Assembly (NCBI RefSeq): GCF_017916455.1
Contig: NZ_JAFMSY010000004.1
Location: forward strand, 1 to 64,000
Direction: 5' to 3'
DNA length: 64,000 nucleotides
Source of the DNA: Nocardioides xinjiangensis
GTDB lineage: Bacteria > Actinomycetota > Actinomycetes > Propionibacteriales > Nocardioidaceae
The position numbers were made by a program, and so were the translations under genes. The notes under the pieces are model-generated. The model searched no databases. It saw nothing but the letters and a program-made list of their open reading frames with translations, and was not told the origin of the DNA. Below, piece by piece: positions 34,117 through 41,903 of this stretch (positions are counted from its first letter, which is position 1; each line of letters opens with the position of its first letter).

Positions 34117-35532
34117 ATGACCACCGTCACGCGCGTGCACGCCTTCTCCGCCGACGACGCCCTGTCCGACCTCGACGCCACCGGCCTGGTGTCGGCGCTC
34201 CGCGCCGGCGCGGTCTCGGTGCCCGAGGTGGTGGAGGCGGCCATCGCCCGCACGGAGCAGGTCGACGCAGCCCTCGGAGCGGTGGCGTACGCCGCCTACG
34301 ACCGCGCCCGTGACGAGGCGCGCCGGCCCCGGGGCGGCTGGTTCGCCGGCGTGCCGACGTTCGTCAAGGACAACGTCGACGTGGCCGGCATGCCCACGCA
34401 GCACGGCGCGGACGCCTTCGCCGCGGAGCCGAAGCAGGCCGACGGCGACTTCGCCCGCATGTACCTCGCCACCGGCCTGATCCCGCTCGGCAAGACCCAG
34501 CTCTCGGAGTTCGGCTTCTCCGGTGCCGCCGACCACGTGCGCCTGGGACCGGTCCGCTCGCCGTGGAACCCCGAGCACTACGCCGGGGCCTCGTCCGCGG
34601 GGTCGGCCGCGCTCGTCGCCGCCGGTGCCGTGCCGATCGCCCACGCCAACGACGGCGGCGGCTCGATCCGCATCCCGGCGGCGGTCAACGGCCTCGTGGG
34701 GCTCAAGCCGACGCGCGGGCGCCTGGCCCAGGACCGGATGATGCGGGACATGCCGGTGCGGATCGTCTCCGACGGCGTGCTGACCCGCAGCGTCCGCGAC
34801 ACCGCCGCGTTCTACCGGGAGGCGGAGAAGATCTGGCGCAACCCTCTCCTGCCGCCCGTCGGCGACGTCACCCGCCCCAGCCGGTCGCGCCTGAGGATCG
34901 CGGTCGTCACCACCGGGATCGGCCGCGAGTGCAGCGCCGAGGTCCGCGAGCTCACCCTGAGGACCGCCGCCCTGCTCGACGAGCTGGGCCACCACGTCGA
35001 GGAGATCGACAACCCGGTCCCGGACAGCTTCCCCGAGCACTTCGTGCGGTTCTGGTCCATGCTGGCGCTGGTCATCGCCCGGCGTGGCCGCAAGGACTTC
35101 GGCGACACGTGGGACCCAACCAGGCTGGACAACCTCACCCTGGGCCTGGCGCGGCACGCCGCCCGCAACCTGCACAAGCAGCCGTTCTCCATCGCGGTCC
35201 TGCGCCGCTCGCAGCGGCTCGCGGCGCGGCACCGGGCGTCGTACGACGTCACCCTGACGCCCACGCTGGCCACCGAGACGCCGCGGGTCGGGCACCTGCG
35301 GCCGGACCAGGACTACGACGAGATCATGCGGCGGCTGATGGAGTGGGTCGCCTTCACGCCGCTGCAGAACGCGACCGGCGAGCCGGCGGTCTCGCTGCCC
35401 CTCGCCACCACCGCGGGCGGGCTGCCGCAGGGCATGATGCTCGGTGCCGGGGCCGGCCGTGAGGCGCGCCTCCTGGGCCTGTCCTACGAGCTCGAGGAGG
35501 CCGTCGGCTGGCCGCGGATCCAGGCCCCCTGA
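34117..35532 (+). CDS. Amidase (amidase signature family)
   Basis: The 471-residue hydrolase contains the Ser-cisSer-Lys triad: Lys in PTFVKDNVDVAGMPTQHG (about 78), the Gly/Ser-rich amidase signature ASSAGSAALVAAGAVPIAHANDGGGSIRIPAA (about 160-190, here shown as landmarks), and GLVGLKPTRGR after it. The signature reads YAGASSAGS and GGGSIRIPAA. Substrate is not inferable; the family covers aliphatic, aromatic and nylon-oligomer amides. A TAGCCT hexamer ends 7 bases before the ATG (leaderless). It follows tag by 10 bases but likely has this own promoter. Confidence 0.88.
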   Translation: MTTVTRVHAFSADDALSDLDATGLVSALRAGAVSVPEVVEAAIARTEQVDAALGAVAYAAYDRARDEARRPRGGWFAGVPTFVKDNVDVAGMPTQHGADAFAAEPKQADGDFARMYLATGLIPLGKTQLSEFGFSGAADHVRLGPVRSPWNPEHYAGASSAGSAALVAAGAVPIAHANDGGGSIRIPAAVNGLVGLKPTRGRLAQDRMMRDMPVRIVSDGVLTRSVRDTAAFYREAEKIWRNPLLPPVGDVTRPSRSRLRIAVVTTGIGRECSAEVRELTLRTAALLDELGHHVEEIDNPVPDSFPEHFVRFWSMLALVIARRGRKDFGDTWDPTRLDNLTLGLARHAARNLHKQPFSIAVLRRSQRLAARHRASYDVTLTPTLATETPRVGHLRPDQDYDEIMRRLMEWVAFTPLQNATGEPAVSLPLATTAGGLPQGMMLGAGAGREARLLGLSYELEEAVGWPRIQAP

Positions 35533-35561
35533 CAGGGCCGTCGATCGGGGTCCGGAGCCGA

Positions 35562-35591
35562 TTTCTCATCGTGGCGGGGCGTGTGTACAGT
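35562..35591 (+). promoter_or_regulatory. Predicted promoter of the tRNA-Thr/tRNA-Met pair
   Basis: TTTCTC (35562-35567) and TACAGT (35586-35591) are 18 bases apart, with the -10 ending 11 bases before tRNA-Thr. An AT-rich dip (GATTTCTCATC) supports it. Confidence 0.45.
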
Positions 35592-35602
35592 TCTCCGTCG
35601 TT

Positions 35603-35675
35603 GCCCCTTTAGCTCAGTCGGCAGAGCGTCTCCATGGTAAGGAGAAGGTCTACGGTTCGATTCCGTAAAGGGGCT
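35603..35675 (+). tRNA. tRNA-Thr (anticodon GGT)
   Basis: A 73-base tRNA. Acceptor GCCCCTT pairs with AAGGGGC, the D-arm is AGCTCAGTCGGCAGAGC-like, the anticodon stem TCTCC/GGAGA encloses loop ATGGTAA with GGT at 35636-35638, and the T-arm is TACGG-TTCGATT-CCGTA. CCA is not encoded. It lies 37 bases before tRNA-Met, probably one transcript. Confidence 0.95.
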
Positions 35676-35712
35676 CTGGGTCGGACCCCTTCCGGGGGCG
35701 TCCGTCCTCCGC

Positions 35713-35789
35713 GGCGGGGTAGCTCAGGTGGTTAGAGCACACGGCTCATAATCGTGGTGTCGCGGGTTCGAGTCCCGCCCCCGCTACCA
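35713..35789 (+). tRNA. tRNA-Met (elongator, anticodon CAT)
   Basis: Acceptor GGCGGGG pairs with CCCCGCT (first pair G-U), the anticodon stem CACGG/TCGTG encloses CTCATAA with CAT at 35747-35749, and the T-arm is CGCGGG-TTCGAGT-CCCGCC-like. The first-pair and anticodon-stem features differ from initiator tRNA (no three G-C pairs), so it is elongator Met. The CCA end is encoded. rpmG starts 39 bases after it. Confidence 0.92.
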
Positions 35790-35828
35790 CCAGCTGACAC
35801 CGCACCACCCGCAACCCAAGGATCTGCC

Positions 35829-35999
35829 ATGGCCAGCAAGTCGTCGGACGTTCGCCCCAAGATCACACTCGCGTGCACCGAGTGCAAGGAGCGCAACTAC
35901 ATCACCAAGAAGAACCGTCGCAACGATCCCGACCGGATCGAGCTGCAGAAGTTCTGCCCGCGCTGCCGGCGCCACACCGCCCACCGCGAGACCCGCTGA
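35829..35999 (+). CDS. rpmG: 50S ribosomal protein L33
   Basis: The 56-residue ribosomal protein has two Cys pairs, CTECKERNY and KFCPRCRRH, so it is the zinc-binding (C+) form. It ends with the typical HTAHRETR. It is the rpmG copy beside the hadAB/secE-nusG locus, as in mycobacteria. The ATG follows AAGGATCTGCC with a modest AAGGA Shine-Dalgarno 6 bases away. Confidence 0.96.
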   Translation: MASKSSDVRPKITLACTECKERNYITKKNRRNDPDRIELQKFCPRCRRHTAHRETR

Positions 36000-36017
36000 C
36001 GCTTCCTCCGTCACCAC

Positions 36018-36046
36018 CGACCCGTCCGAGAGCCTCGGACGGGTCG
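36018..36046 (+). terminator. Terminator after rpmG
   Basis: A perfect 13-bp stem (CGACCCGTCCGAG / CTCGGACGGGTCG) with an AGC loop is followed by CTGTGTTTG, a weak T-tract. It separates rpmG from the leaderless hadA transcript. Confidence 0.75.
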
Positions 36047-36087
36047 CTGTGTTTGGGGGGTGCATCCGCAGGCCCTAGGGTCGGAGC

Positions 36088-36492
36088 ATGCCCGTCGACC
36101 CCTCGCTGGTGGGGCGCGAGTTCCCCGCACCGGCGCCCCTGACCGTCACCCCCGAGCGGGTCCGCGCCTTCGCGGCTGCGGTGGGCCACCCGGACGGAGC
36201 GGTCCCGCCGACCTTCCCCATCGTGCTGGCCTTCGACGCCATGCAGGCCTTCCTCGACGCAGAGCGCATCGACCTGCACCGGATCGTGCACGGCGAGCAG
36301 CGCTTCGCCTACGTGCGGCCGCTGGAGCTCGGTGACGAGCTCACCGCGACCCTCACCGTGACCGGCCTGCGCCAGATCGGCGGCGCCGACATCATCGCCA
36401 CGGCCAGCGAGCTCACCGACGTCACCGGGGCGGTGGTCTGCACGGGCAAGGCGACGCTCGTGCACTCGGCCGGAGCAGGAGGTGCGGCGTGA
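36088..36492 (+). CDS. hadA: MaoC-like dehydratase, HadA-type subunit
   Basis: The 134-residue single hot-dog domain starts MPVDPSLVGREFPAPAPLTV, continues PPTFPIVLAFDAMQAFLDAE and HRIVHGEQRFAYVRPLELGDEL, typical of the FAS1R3-like partner that lacks the catalytic Asp/His. It pairs with HadB as a (3R)-hydroxyacyl-ACP/CoA dehydratase. In mycobacteria hadAB(C) sits at this same locus and serves FAS-II mycolate synthesis; an organism without mycolates must use it for other fatty acyl substrates. A TAGGGT hexamer ends 6 bases before the ATG (leaderless). It overlaps hadB (GTGA). Confidence 0.85.
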   Translation: MPVDPSLVGREFPAPAPLTVTPERVRAFAAAVGHPDGAVPPTFPIVLAFDAMQAFLDAERIDLHRIVHGEQRFAYVRPLELGDELTATLTVTGLRQIGGADIIATASELTDVTGAVVCTGKATLVHSAGAGGAA

Positions 36493-36890
36493 ACGCCGGC
36501 GACGTCCTCGGCCCCCTGACCTTCACCGTCACCCGTGCCGACCTCGTCGCGTACGCCGACGCCAGCGGCGACCACAACCCGATCCACCAGGACGAGGAGG
36601 TGGCGCGCAGCGTGGGCCTGCCCGGGGTGATCGCGCACGGCATGTACACCCTCGCCCTGGTCGGCCGCGCCGTCGCGGAGTGGACCGACGGGGCGGAGGT
36701 CGTGGACCTCGGGGCGAAGTTCACCAGCCCGGTGGTGGTGCCGGCCGAGGGCGGCGCCGAGGTGGTCGTGGCAGGCACGGTGAAGTCCGTCGCCGACGGC
36801 CTGGCCACCCTCGCCCTCGAGGTCACCTGTGGCGGGCAGAAGGTGCTCGGCATGCCGAAGGCGGTCGTGAGGACCGGCGCACGTGCCTGA
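36489..36890 (+). CDS. hadB: MaoC-like dehydratase, HadB-type catalytic subunit
   Basis: The 133-residue hot-dog domain has the hydratase-2 motif YADASGDHNPIHQDEEVA with the catalytic Asp and His, followed by VGLPGVIAHGMYTLAL. It ends CGGQKVLGMPKAVV. As partner of HadA it dehydrates (3R)-3-hydroxyacyl thioesters. The GTG start overlaps the hadA stop, and its own stop lies 8 bases inside murB, so hadA-hadB-murB form one tightly coupled operon. There is no hadC-type third gene. Confidence 0.9.
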   Translation: MNAGDVLGPLTFTVTRADLVAYADASGDHNPIHQDEEVARSVGLPGVIAHGMYTLALVGRAVAEWTDGAEVVDLGAKFTSPVVVPAEGGAEVVVAGTVKSVADGLATLALEVTCGGQKVLGMPKAVVRTGARA

Positions 36891-37941
36891 CCTGCGCGAC
36901 CACACCACCCTCCGGCTCGGCGGGCCCGCGCGCGAGTGGGTGCGCGCTCGCACCGAGGCCGAGCTCGTCGCCGCGGTCGCCGACGCCGACGCGAGCGGCA
37001 CGCCCGTGCTGGTGCTCGGCGGCGGGTCCAACCTCGTCGTCGCCGACGAGGGGTTCGACGGCCGTGTCGTGGAGGTCGCCACCACCGGCGTCGCCGCCGA
37101 CACCGACACCTGCGACGTCGACGCGCTCGCCCAGTGCGGCGGGGTCGTGCTGACGGTCGCCGCGGGCGAGGACTGGGACGCCCTCGTCGCCCGGACGGTC
37201 GCGAACGGTTGGGCGGGTGTCGAGGCCCTCTCCGGCATCCCGGGCTCGGTCGGGGCGACCCCGATCCAGAACGTCGGCGCCTACGGGCAGGACGTGTCCC
37301 AGACCATCGCCCGGGTGCGCACCTGGGACCGCCTCGAGCGCACCCAGCGCACCTTCGCCGCCGCCGACTGCGGGTTCGGCTACCGGCACTCCCGCTTCAA
37401 GGCCGAGCCCGGCCGCCACCTCGTCCTCGAGGTCACCTTTCAGCTGCGACAGGGCGACCTCGGTGAGCCCGTGCGCTACGCCGAGCTCGCCCGCCGCCTC
37501 GGTGTCGAGCCGGGGCAGCGCGCCCCCCTGGCCGCCGTCCGGGAGGCGGTGCTCGCCCTGCGGGCCGGCAAGGGGATGGTGCTCGACGACGCGGACGCCG
37601 ACACGTGGAGCGCGGGGTCGTTCTTCACCAACCCGATCCTGACCCCGCAGCAGGCGGCGGCGCTGCCCGACGACGCCCCCCGCTGGGAGCAGCCCGACGG
37701 GACCGTGAAGTCCAGCGCCGCCTGGCTGATCGAGCGCGCCGGGTTCGGCCGGGGCCACGTGAGCGAGGCGGCAGGGGAGCGGGTCGGCCTCTCGACCAAG
37801 CACACGCTGGCACTCACCAATCGCGGGGGTGCCACCACCGACGAGCTGCTCACCCTCGCTCGCGAGGTCCGCGACGGCGTGCGCGAGAGGTTCGGCGTCA
37901 CGCTGGTCAACGAGCCGGTGACGGTCGGCTGCTCCCTCTAG
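36883..37941 (+). CDS. murB: UDP-N-acetylenolpyruvoylglucosamine reductase MurB
   Basis: The 352-residue FAD enzyme reduces UDP-GlcNAc-enolpyruvate to UDP-MurNAc for peptidoglycan. Motifs: HTTLRLGGPAREWV, VLVLGGGSNLVVADEGFDG (FAD binding), VEALSGIPGSVGATPIQNVGAYGQ (starts at the conserved SGIPG), GFGYRHSRFK, then SAGSFFTNPIL with the catalytic Ser, and KSSAAWLIERAGF with the catalytic Glu region. It is a type I MurB. The GTG start overlaps hadB. Its stop codon shares the CTAG tetranucleotide with the stop of the convergent gene. Confidence 0.95.
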   Translation: MPDLRDHTTLRLGGPAREWVRARTEAELVAAVADADASGTPVLVLGGGSNLVVADEGFDGRVVEVATTGVAADTDTCDVDALAQCGGVVLTVAAGEDWDALVARTVANGWAGVEALSGIPGSVGATPIQNVGAYGQDVSQTIARVRTWDRLERTQRTFAAADCGFGYRHSRFKAEPGRHLVLEVTFQLRQGDLGEPVRYAELARRLGVEPGQRAPLAAVREAVLALRAGKGMVLDDADADTWSAGSFFTNPILTPQQAAALPDDAPRWEQPDGTVKSSAAWLIERAGFGRGHVSEAAGERVGLSTKHTLALTNRGGATTDELLTLAREVRDGVRERFGVTLVNEPVTVGCSL

Positions 37942-38978
37942 GCGAGCCAGGCGGCGATGTCGCGCCTCGCGGCAGCGACGACGTCCGACGGCGCCCGGGA
38001 CGCCTCGAACGACATCTCGGCCAGCCGGGCCAGCGTCGCGTCGTCGAGGTCGTGGGCGGCCCGCATCGTGGCGTACTGGCCGGCCAGGCGCGAGCCGAAC
38101 AGGAGCGGGTCGTCGGCGCCGAGCGCCACCGTCGCGCCCGCGACCAGCAGCTGCGGCAGGGGCACGGACGTCAGGTCGGAGTAGACCCCGAGCGAGACGT
38201 TGGACACCGGGCAGACCTCGAGGGCGATCCCCGCCGAGACGATCCGGTCGAGCAACGCGGGATCCTCCACGCTGCGCACGCCGTGCCCGAGCCGCTGCGG
38301 AGCGAGGGCGTCCAGGCACTGCCGCACGTGGTCGGGGCCGCGCAGCTCGCCGCCGTGCGGCACCAGGAGGAGGTCGGCGCGCGCGGCGATCCTGAAGGCG
38401 CCGGCGAAGTCCTCGGTCCGGCCGCGTCGCTCGTCGTTGGACAGTCCGAACCCCACCACCCCGCGACCGGCGTACTGGGCCGCCAGCCGGGCCAGCGTCC
38501 GGGCGTCGAGCGGGTGCCGCGTCCGGTTGGCCGCGATCACGACGGCGATGCCGAGTCCGGTGCGCTCCGAGGCGTCGCGGACGCAGTCGAGCACGAGGTC
38601 GGTGAACGCCGTGATCCCGCCGAACCGGGCCGCGTACCCGCTCGGGTCGACCTGGATCTCCAGCCACCGACCGCCGTCGCGCACGTCGTCCTCGGCGGCC
38701 TCCAGCACCAGGCGGCGGACGTCGTCCGGCGTGCGCAGCACCGAGCGCGCCACGTCGTAGAGCCGCTGGAAGCGGAACCAGCCCTTCTCGTCGGCCGCGC
38801 TGAGCCGTGGCGGCCAGTCCTCGACCAGCGAGTCGGGCAGCACGATGCCGTCGCGCTCGGCGAGCTCGAGCAGGGTGCCGTGGCGCATCGACCCGGTGAA
38901 GTGGAGGTGGAGGTGCGCCTTCGGCAGCGCGCTCACGTCGCGGTGCCGCTCGATCCCGCCCGCCCCCGCTGCCGTCAT
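37938..38978 (-). CDS. Adenosine deaminase family protein
   Basis: The 346-residue TIM-barrel metal hydrolase has the HxH motif in PKAHLHLHFTGSMRHGTLLE, His in LLLVPHGGELRGPDHV, RLGHGVR, the VCPVSNVSLGVYSDL motif and the metal-binding Asp pair in VALGADDPLLFGS. These fit adenosine (or adenine) deaminase; residues that separate the subgroups cannot be judged by eye, although GADDPLLF differs from the SDDP of classical Add. The start chosen (MTAAGAGGIERHRDV) has TACGAT ending 7 bases upstream (leaderless). It is convergent with murB, overlapping by four bases. Confidence 0.88.
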   Translation of the reverse strand: MTAAGAGGIERHRDVSALPKAHLHLHFTGSMRHGTLLELAERDGIVLPDSLVEDWPPRLSAADEKGWFRFQRLYDVARSVLRTPDDVRRLVLEAAEDDVRDGGRWLEIQVDPSGYAARFGGITAFTDLVLDCVRDASERTGLGIAVVIAANRTRHPLDARTLARLAAQYAGRGVVGFGLSNDERRGRTEDFAGAFRIAARADLLLVPHGGELRGPDHVRQCLDALAPQRLGHGVRSVEDPALLDRIVSAGIALEVCPVSNVSLGVYSDLTSVPLPQLLVAGATVALGADDPLLFGSRLAGQYATMRAAHDLDDATLARLAEMSFEASRAPSDVVAAARRDIAAWLA

Positions 38979-39035
38979 GGGACGAATCGTAGGGAGCCCG
39001 GCGACCTCGGTTCGACGCGGGCTGGATCCGCCCCG

Positions 39036-39076
39036 TATGCTTCCCGATTGGTGGTTTCGCCACATGCTTCGGCATG
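39036..39076 (+). promoter_or_regulatory. Possible tRNA-Trp promoter -10 and two small leader hairpins
   Basis: TATGCT (39036-39041) may be a -10, with TTCGAC 19 bases before it, a loose fit. Downstream, GTGG-TTTCG-CCAC (39051-39063) and CATGC-TTCG-GCATG (39063-39076) could form two adjoining short hairpins, the second with a stable UUCG tetraloop, between the start site and the tRNA. Confidence 0.3.
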
Positions 39077-39103
39077 CCCCCGGCGAGGGGGAGGGACCAT
39101 CGG

Positions 39104-39176
39104 AGGGCACTAGCTCAACTGGCAGAGCATCGGTCTCCAAAACCGAAGGTTGGGGGTTCAAGTCCCTCGTGCCCTG
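39104..39176 (+). tRNA. tRNA-Trp (anticodon CCA)
   Basis: A 73-base tRNA. Acceptor AGGGCAC pairs with GTGCCCT, anticodon stem TCGGT/ACCGA encloses CTCCAAA with CCA at 39137-39139, and the T-arm is GGGGG-TTCAAGT-CCCTC. CCA end not encoded. Its place directly upstream of secE-nusG is a conserved actinobacterial arrangement. Confidence 0.96.
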
Positions 39177-39235
39177 CGAGGAACACTGCACAGCAACGCA
39201 CGACAACGCACAGCAACAGCGAGAAGGTGGATGAC

Positions 39236-39490
39236 GTGGCCGACGGCAACGCGGTTCAGGACCGGCGCGACTCGCGCGGCGACGACCGTGGGCGCACCAG
39301 CCCGGCCACGTTCCTGCGCCAGGTGGTGGCCGAGCTCCGCAAGGTGGTGTGGCCCACCCAGCAGCAGCTGGTCACCTACTTCTTCGTCGTGCTGGTCTTC
39401 GTCATCGCCGTGATGCTGCTGGTCTCGGTGCTCGACCTGGCTTTCGGCAAGCTGGTCTTCGAGATCTTCACCGGCAGCAACGCCCAGTGA
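39236..39490 (+). CDS. secE: Preprotein translocase subunit SecE
   Basis: The 84-residue protein has a charged N-terminus, the SecE amphipathic segment PATFLRQVVAELRKVVWPT and one membrane helix (TYFFVVLVFVIAVMLLVSVL). It stabilises SecY in the translocon. The GTG giving VADGNAVQDRR is chosen for its GAAGG Shine-Dalgarno 8 bases away; an in-frame GTG three codons upstream is possible. The 59-base leader after tRNA-Trp contains CAACGCAC/CAGCAAC repeats. nusG follows after 48 bases. Confidence 0.94.
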   Translation: MADGNAVQDRRDSRGDDRGRTSPATFLRQVVAELRKVVWPTQQQLVTYFFVVLVFVIAVMLLVSVLDLAFGKLVFEIFTGSNAQ

Positions 39491-39538
39491 CGACGGGGCA
39501 GTGATCCCGCCCCCCAGCAACGACGTACGGAGTGAGAC

Positions 39539-40351
39539 GTGTCTGACAACCATGACGTGGACCGGGTCGACGACCAGGTCGACGACCAGGTCGAGTCCGC
39601 CGACGAGGTGACCCCGGAGGACGCCGAGGTGGACGCCGTCGAGGACACCGACGACGCGGCCGAGGCGAGCGACGAGACCGCCGGCGACGACGCCGAGCAG
39701 GCAGGCGAGGCTGCTGACGAGGCCGCTGACGAGGACCCGCTCGAGGCGTTCCGTCGCGAGCTGTGGGCCAAGCCGGGCGACTGGTTCGTCGTGCACACCT
39801 ACTCCGGCATGGAGAAGAGGGTCAAGCACAACCTCGAGAACCGCATCATCTCCCTCAACATGGAGGACTACATCCACGAGATCGTGGTCCCCACCGAGGA
39901 GGTCGCGGAGATCAAGAACGGCCAGCGCAAGATGGTCACCCGCACCGTCCTGCCCGGCTACGTCCTGGTCCGCATGGACCTCACCGACGAGTCCTGGTCC
40001 GCGGTGCGCCACACCCCGTCCGTCACGGGGTTCGTGGGCCACAGCCACCAGCCCGTGCCGCTGAGCATGAGCGAGGTCGAGGACATGCTCGCGCCGGCCG
40101 TCGTGGCCGTCGCCGAGGCCGAGGCCGCCGCGGCCGGCGACAAGGGCGCCTCCACCACCCCGCGCAAGCCGGTCGAGGTCGCCGACTTCGACGTCTCCGA
40201 CTCGGTGATGGTGGTCGACGGCCCGTTCGCCACGCTCCACGCGACGATCACCGAGATCAACGCCGAGTCCCAGCGCGTCAAGGCGCTCGTCGAGATCTTC
40301 GGTCGCGAGACCCCGGTCGAGCTGTCGTTCTCGCAGATCCAGAAGGTCTGA
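39539..40351 (+). CDS. nusG: Transcription termination/antitermination factor NusG
   Basis: The 270-residue protein has a long acidic extension (about residues 1-75, Asp/Glu/Ala-rich), the NGN domain ([20 protein letters not shown]... to [16 protein letters not shown]) that contacts the RNA polymerase clamp, an Ala-rich linker ([18 protein letters not shown]), and the KOW domain [20 protein letters not shown]. It is about 90 residues longer than E. coli NusG, as usual for actinobacteria. GTG start; the preceding gene is secE and rplK follows after 144 bases. Confidence 0.95.
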   Translation: MSDNHDVDRVDDQVDDQVESADEVTPEDAEVDAVEDTDDAAEASDETAGDDAEQAGEAADEAADEDPLEAFRRELWAKPGDWFVVHTYSGMEKRVKHNLENRIISLNMEDYIHEIVVPTEEVAEIKNGQRKMVTRTVLPGYVLVRMDLTDESWSAVRHTPSVTGFVGHSHQPVPLSMSEVEDMLAPAVVAVAEAEAAAAGDKGASTTPRKPVEVADFDVSDSVMVVDGPFATLHATITEINAESQRVKALVEIFGRETPVELSFSQIQKV

Positions 40352-40495
40352 GCACCGACGTCGGACGTCGTTCGTCCCGCCGCACGCGCGGGGGCTCGAT
40401 TTCCCGCGCGGTCGCTGGGCAGCGACAATGAAGTAGCAACAACCCGTGGCAGGGGGCAACGGCCCTCGTCATGACCACAAGAGAGAGAGAAGGCA

Positions 40496-40924
40496 ATGCC
40501 TCCGAAGAAGAAGATCGCCGCGCTGGTCAAGGTGCAGCTGCAGGCCGGTTCGGCCACCCCGGCCCCGCCGGTCGGTACGGCCCTCGGTCCCCACGGCGTG
40601 AACATCATGGACTTCTGCAAGGCCTACAACGCCCAGACCGAGTCCATGCGCGGCAACGTGATCCCGGTCGAGATCACGATCTACGAGGACCGCTCGTTCA
40701 CCTTCATCACCAAGACCCCGCCGGCCGCCGAGCTCATCAAGAAGGCCGCCGGCCTCTCCAAGGGCTCCGGCGTCCCGCACAAGGAGAAGGTCGGCAAGCT
40801 CACCAAGGACCAGGTCCGCGAGATCGCGCAGACCAAGCTCCCCGACCTCAACGCCAACGACATCGACGCGGCCATGAAGATCGTCGAGGGCACCGCGCGC
40901 TCGATGGGCATCACGACCGACTGA
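40496..40924 (+). CDS. rplK: 50S ribosomal protein L11
   Basis: The 142-residue protein is a full-length match to L11: [38 protein letters not shown] with the proline-rich thiostrepton-binding region, then the RNA-binding domain ending [17 protein letters not shown] [20 protein letters not shown]. It binds 23S rRNA helices 43/44 in the GTPase centre. A purine-rich AGAGAGAGAAGG leader with AAGG 4-7 bases before ATG serves as Shine-Dalgarno. Upstream, a GACAAT hexamer around 40424 may be a -10. Confidence 0.97.
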   Translation: MPPKKKIAALVKVQLQAGSATPAPPVGTALGPHGVNIMDFCKAYNAQTESMRGNVIPVEITIYEDRSFTFITKTPPAAELIKKAAGLSKGSGVPHKEKVGKLTKDQVREIAQTKLPDLNANDIDAAMKIVEGTARSMGITTD

Positions 40925-40987
40925 ACACGTGGGAGAGCCGCGCTGGCTCGCTGACCACATCCTTCGCACCAGAGAAACGAGAAGACC

Positions 40988-41710
40988 ATGCAGCGCAGCA
41001 AGACCTACCGCGCGGCGGCCGAGGCGTTCGACAAGGACGAGCTCTACGCCCCGCTGACCGCCATCAAGATCGCCAAGGGCGGCTCGAAGAAGAAGTTCGA
41101 CGAGACCGTCGACGTCGTGATGCGCCTCGGCGTCGACCCCCGCAAGGCCGACCAGATGGTCCGCGGCACGGTGAACCTCCCGCACGGCACGGGCAAGACC
41201 GCCCGCGTGCTGGTGTTCGCCAACGGCGACAAGGCCGAGGCCGCCCGTGAGGCCGGCGCCGAGTACGTCGGCAGCGACGAGCTCATCGAGAAGGTCGCCG
41301 GCGGGTGGCTCGACTTCGACGCCGTCGTCGCGACGCCCGACATGATGGGCAAGGTCGGCCGCCTGGGTCGCGTCCTGGGCCCGCGCTCGCTCATGCCGAA
41401 CCCGAAGACCGGCACGGTGACCCCCGACGTCGCCAAGGCCGTCACGGACATCAAGGGCGGCAAGATCGAGTTCCGCGTCGACCGCCACGCCAACCTGCAC
41501 TTCATCATCGGCAAGGCGTCCTTCTCCGAGGTCCAGCTCGCCGAGAACTACGCCGCCGCCCTCGAGGAGGTGCTGCGCCTGAAGCCGGCCAGCTCCAAGG
41601 GCCGCTACATCAAGAAGGTCACCGTCTCCACGACGATGGGCCCCGGCATCCAGGTCGACCCGAACCGCACGAAGAACGTCGCGGAGGAGGACGAGGCCGT
41701 CCAGGCCTGA
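40988..41710 (+). CDS. rplA: 50S ribosomal protein L1
   Basis: The 240-residue protein shows the L1 landmarks [40 protein letters not shown] and the family signature near [20 protein letters not shown], then [20 protein letters not shown]. It binds the L1 stalk of 23S rRNA and in many bacteria represses its own rplKA transcript. The ATG follows GAGAAACGAGAAG 63 bases after rplK. A strong hairpin closes the operon. Confidence 0.97.
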   Translation: MQRSKTYRAAAEAFDKDELYAPLTAIKIAKGGSKKKFDETVDVVMRLGVDPRKADQMVRGTVNLPHGTGKTARVLVFANGDKAEAAREAGAEYVGSDELIEKVAGGWLDFDAVVATPDMMGKVGRLGRVLGPRSLMPNPKTGTVTPDVAKAVTDIKGGKIEFRVDRHANLHFIIGKASFSEVQLAENYAAALEEVLRLKPASSKGRYIKKVTVSTTMGPGIQVDPNRTKNVAEEDEAVQA

Positions 41711-41731
41711 TCGTCCGCAGCCGCCGCGCCC

Positions 41732-41763
41732 GGCCCGGCCACCCCGCACGGGGTGGCCGGGCC
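41732..41763 (+). terminator. Strong terminator after rplA
   Basis: A perfect 14-bp stem (GGCCCGGCCACCCC / GGGGTGGCCGGGCC) with a GCAC loop starts 21 bases after the rplA stop and is followed by GCGTCGTTCC. Confidence 0.82.
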
Positions 41764-41903
41764 GCGTCGTTCCCGCGCCTCCGTGCCCCCGCCGCCTCGG
41801 GCGGCGCCGTCTCGGTGTGGAACGATCGGGGTACGACGGCGTCGGGCGACCGCCACGGTGTCGCCGATCCTCATCCGTCGAGACATCCGTCCAGGAGACC
41901 CAC

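Noticed and set aside
40352..40495. An L1-binding operator in the rplK leader
   Set aside because: There are some short helices, for example GTCGCTG/CAGCGAC near 40410, but I could not fit them to the known L1-site fold with confidence.
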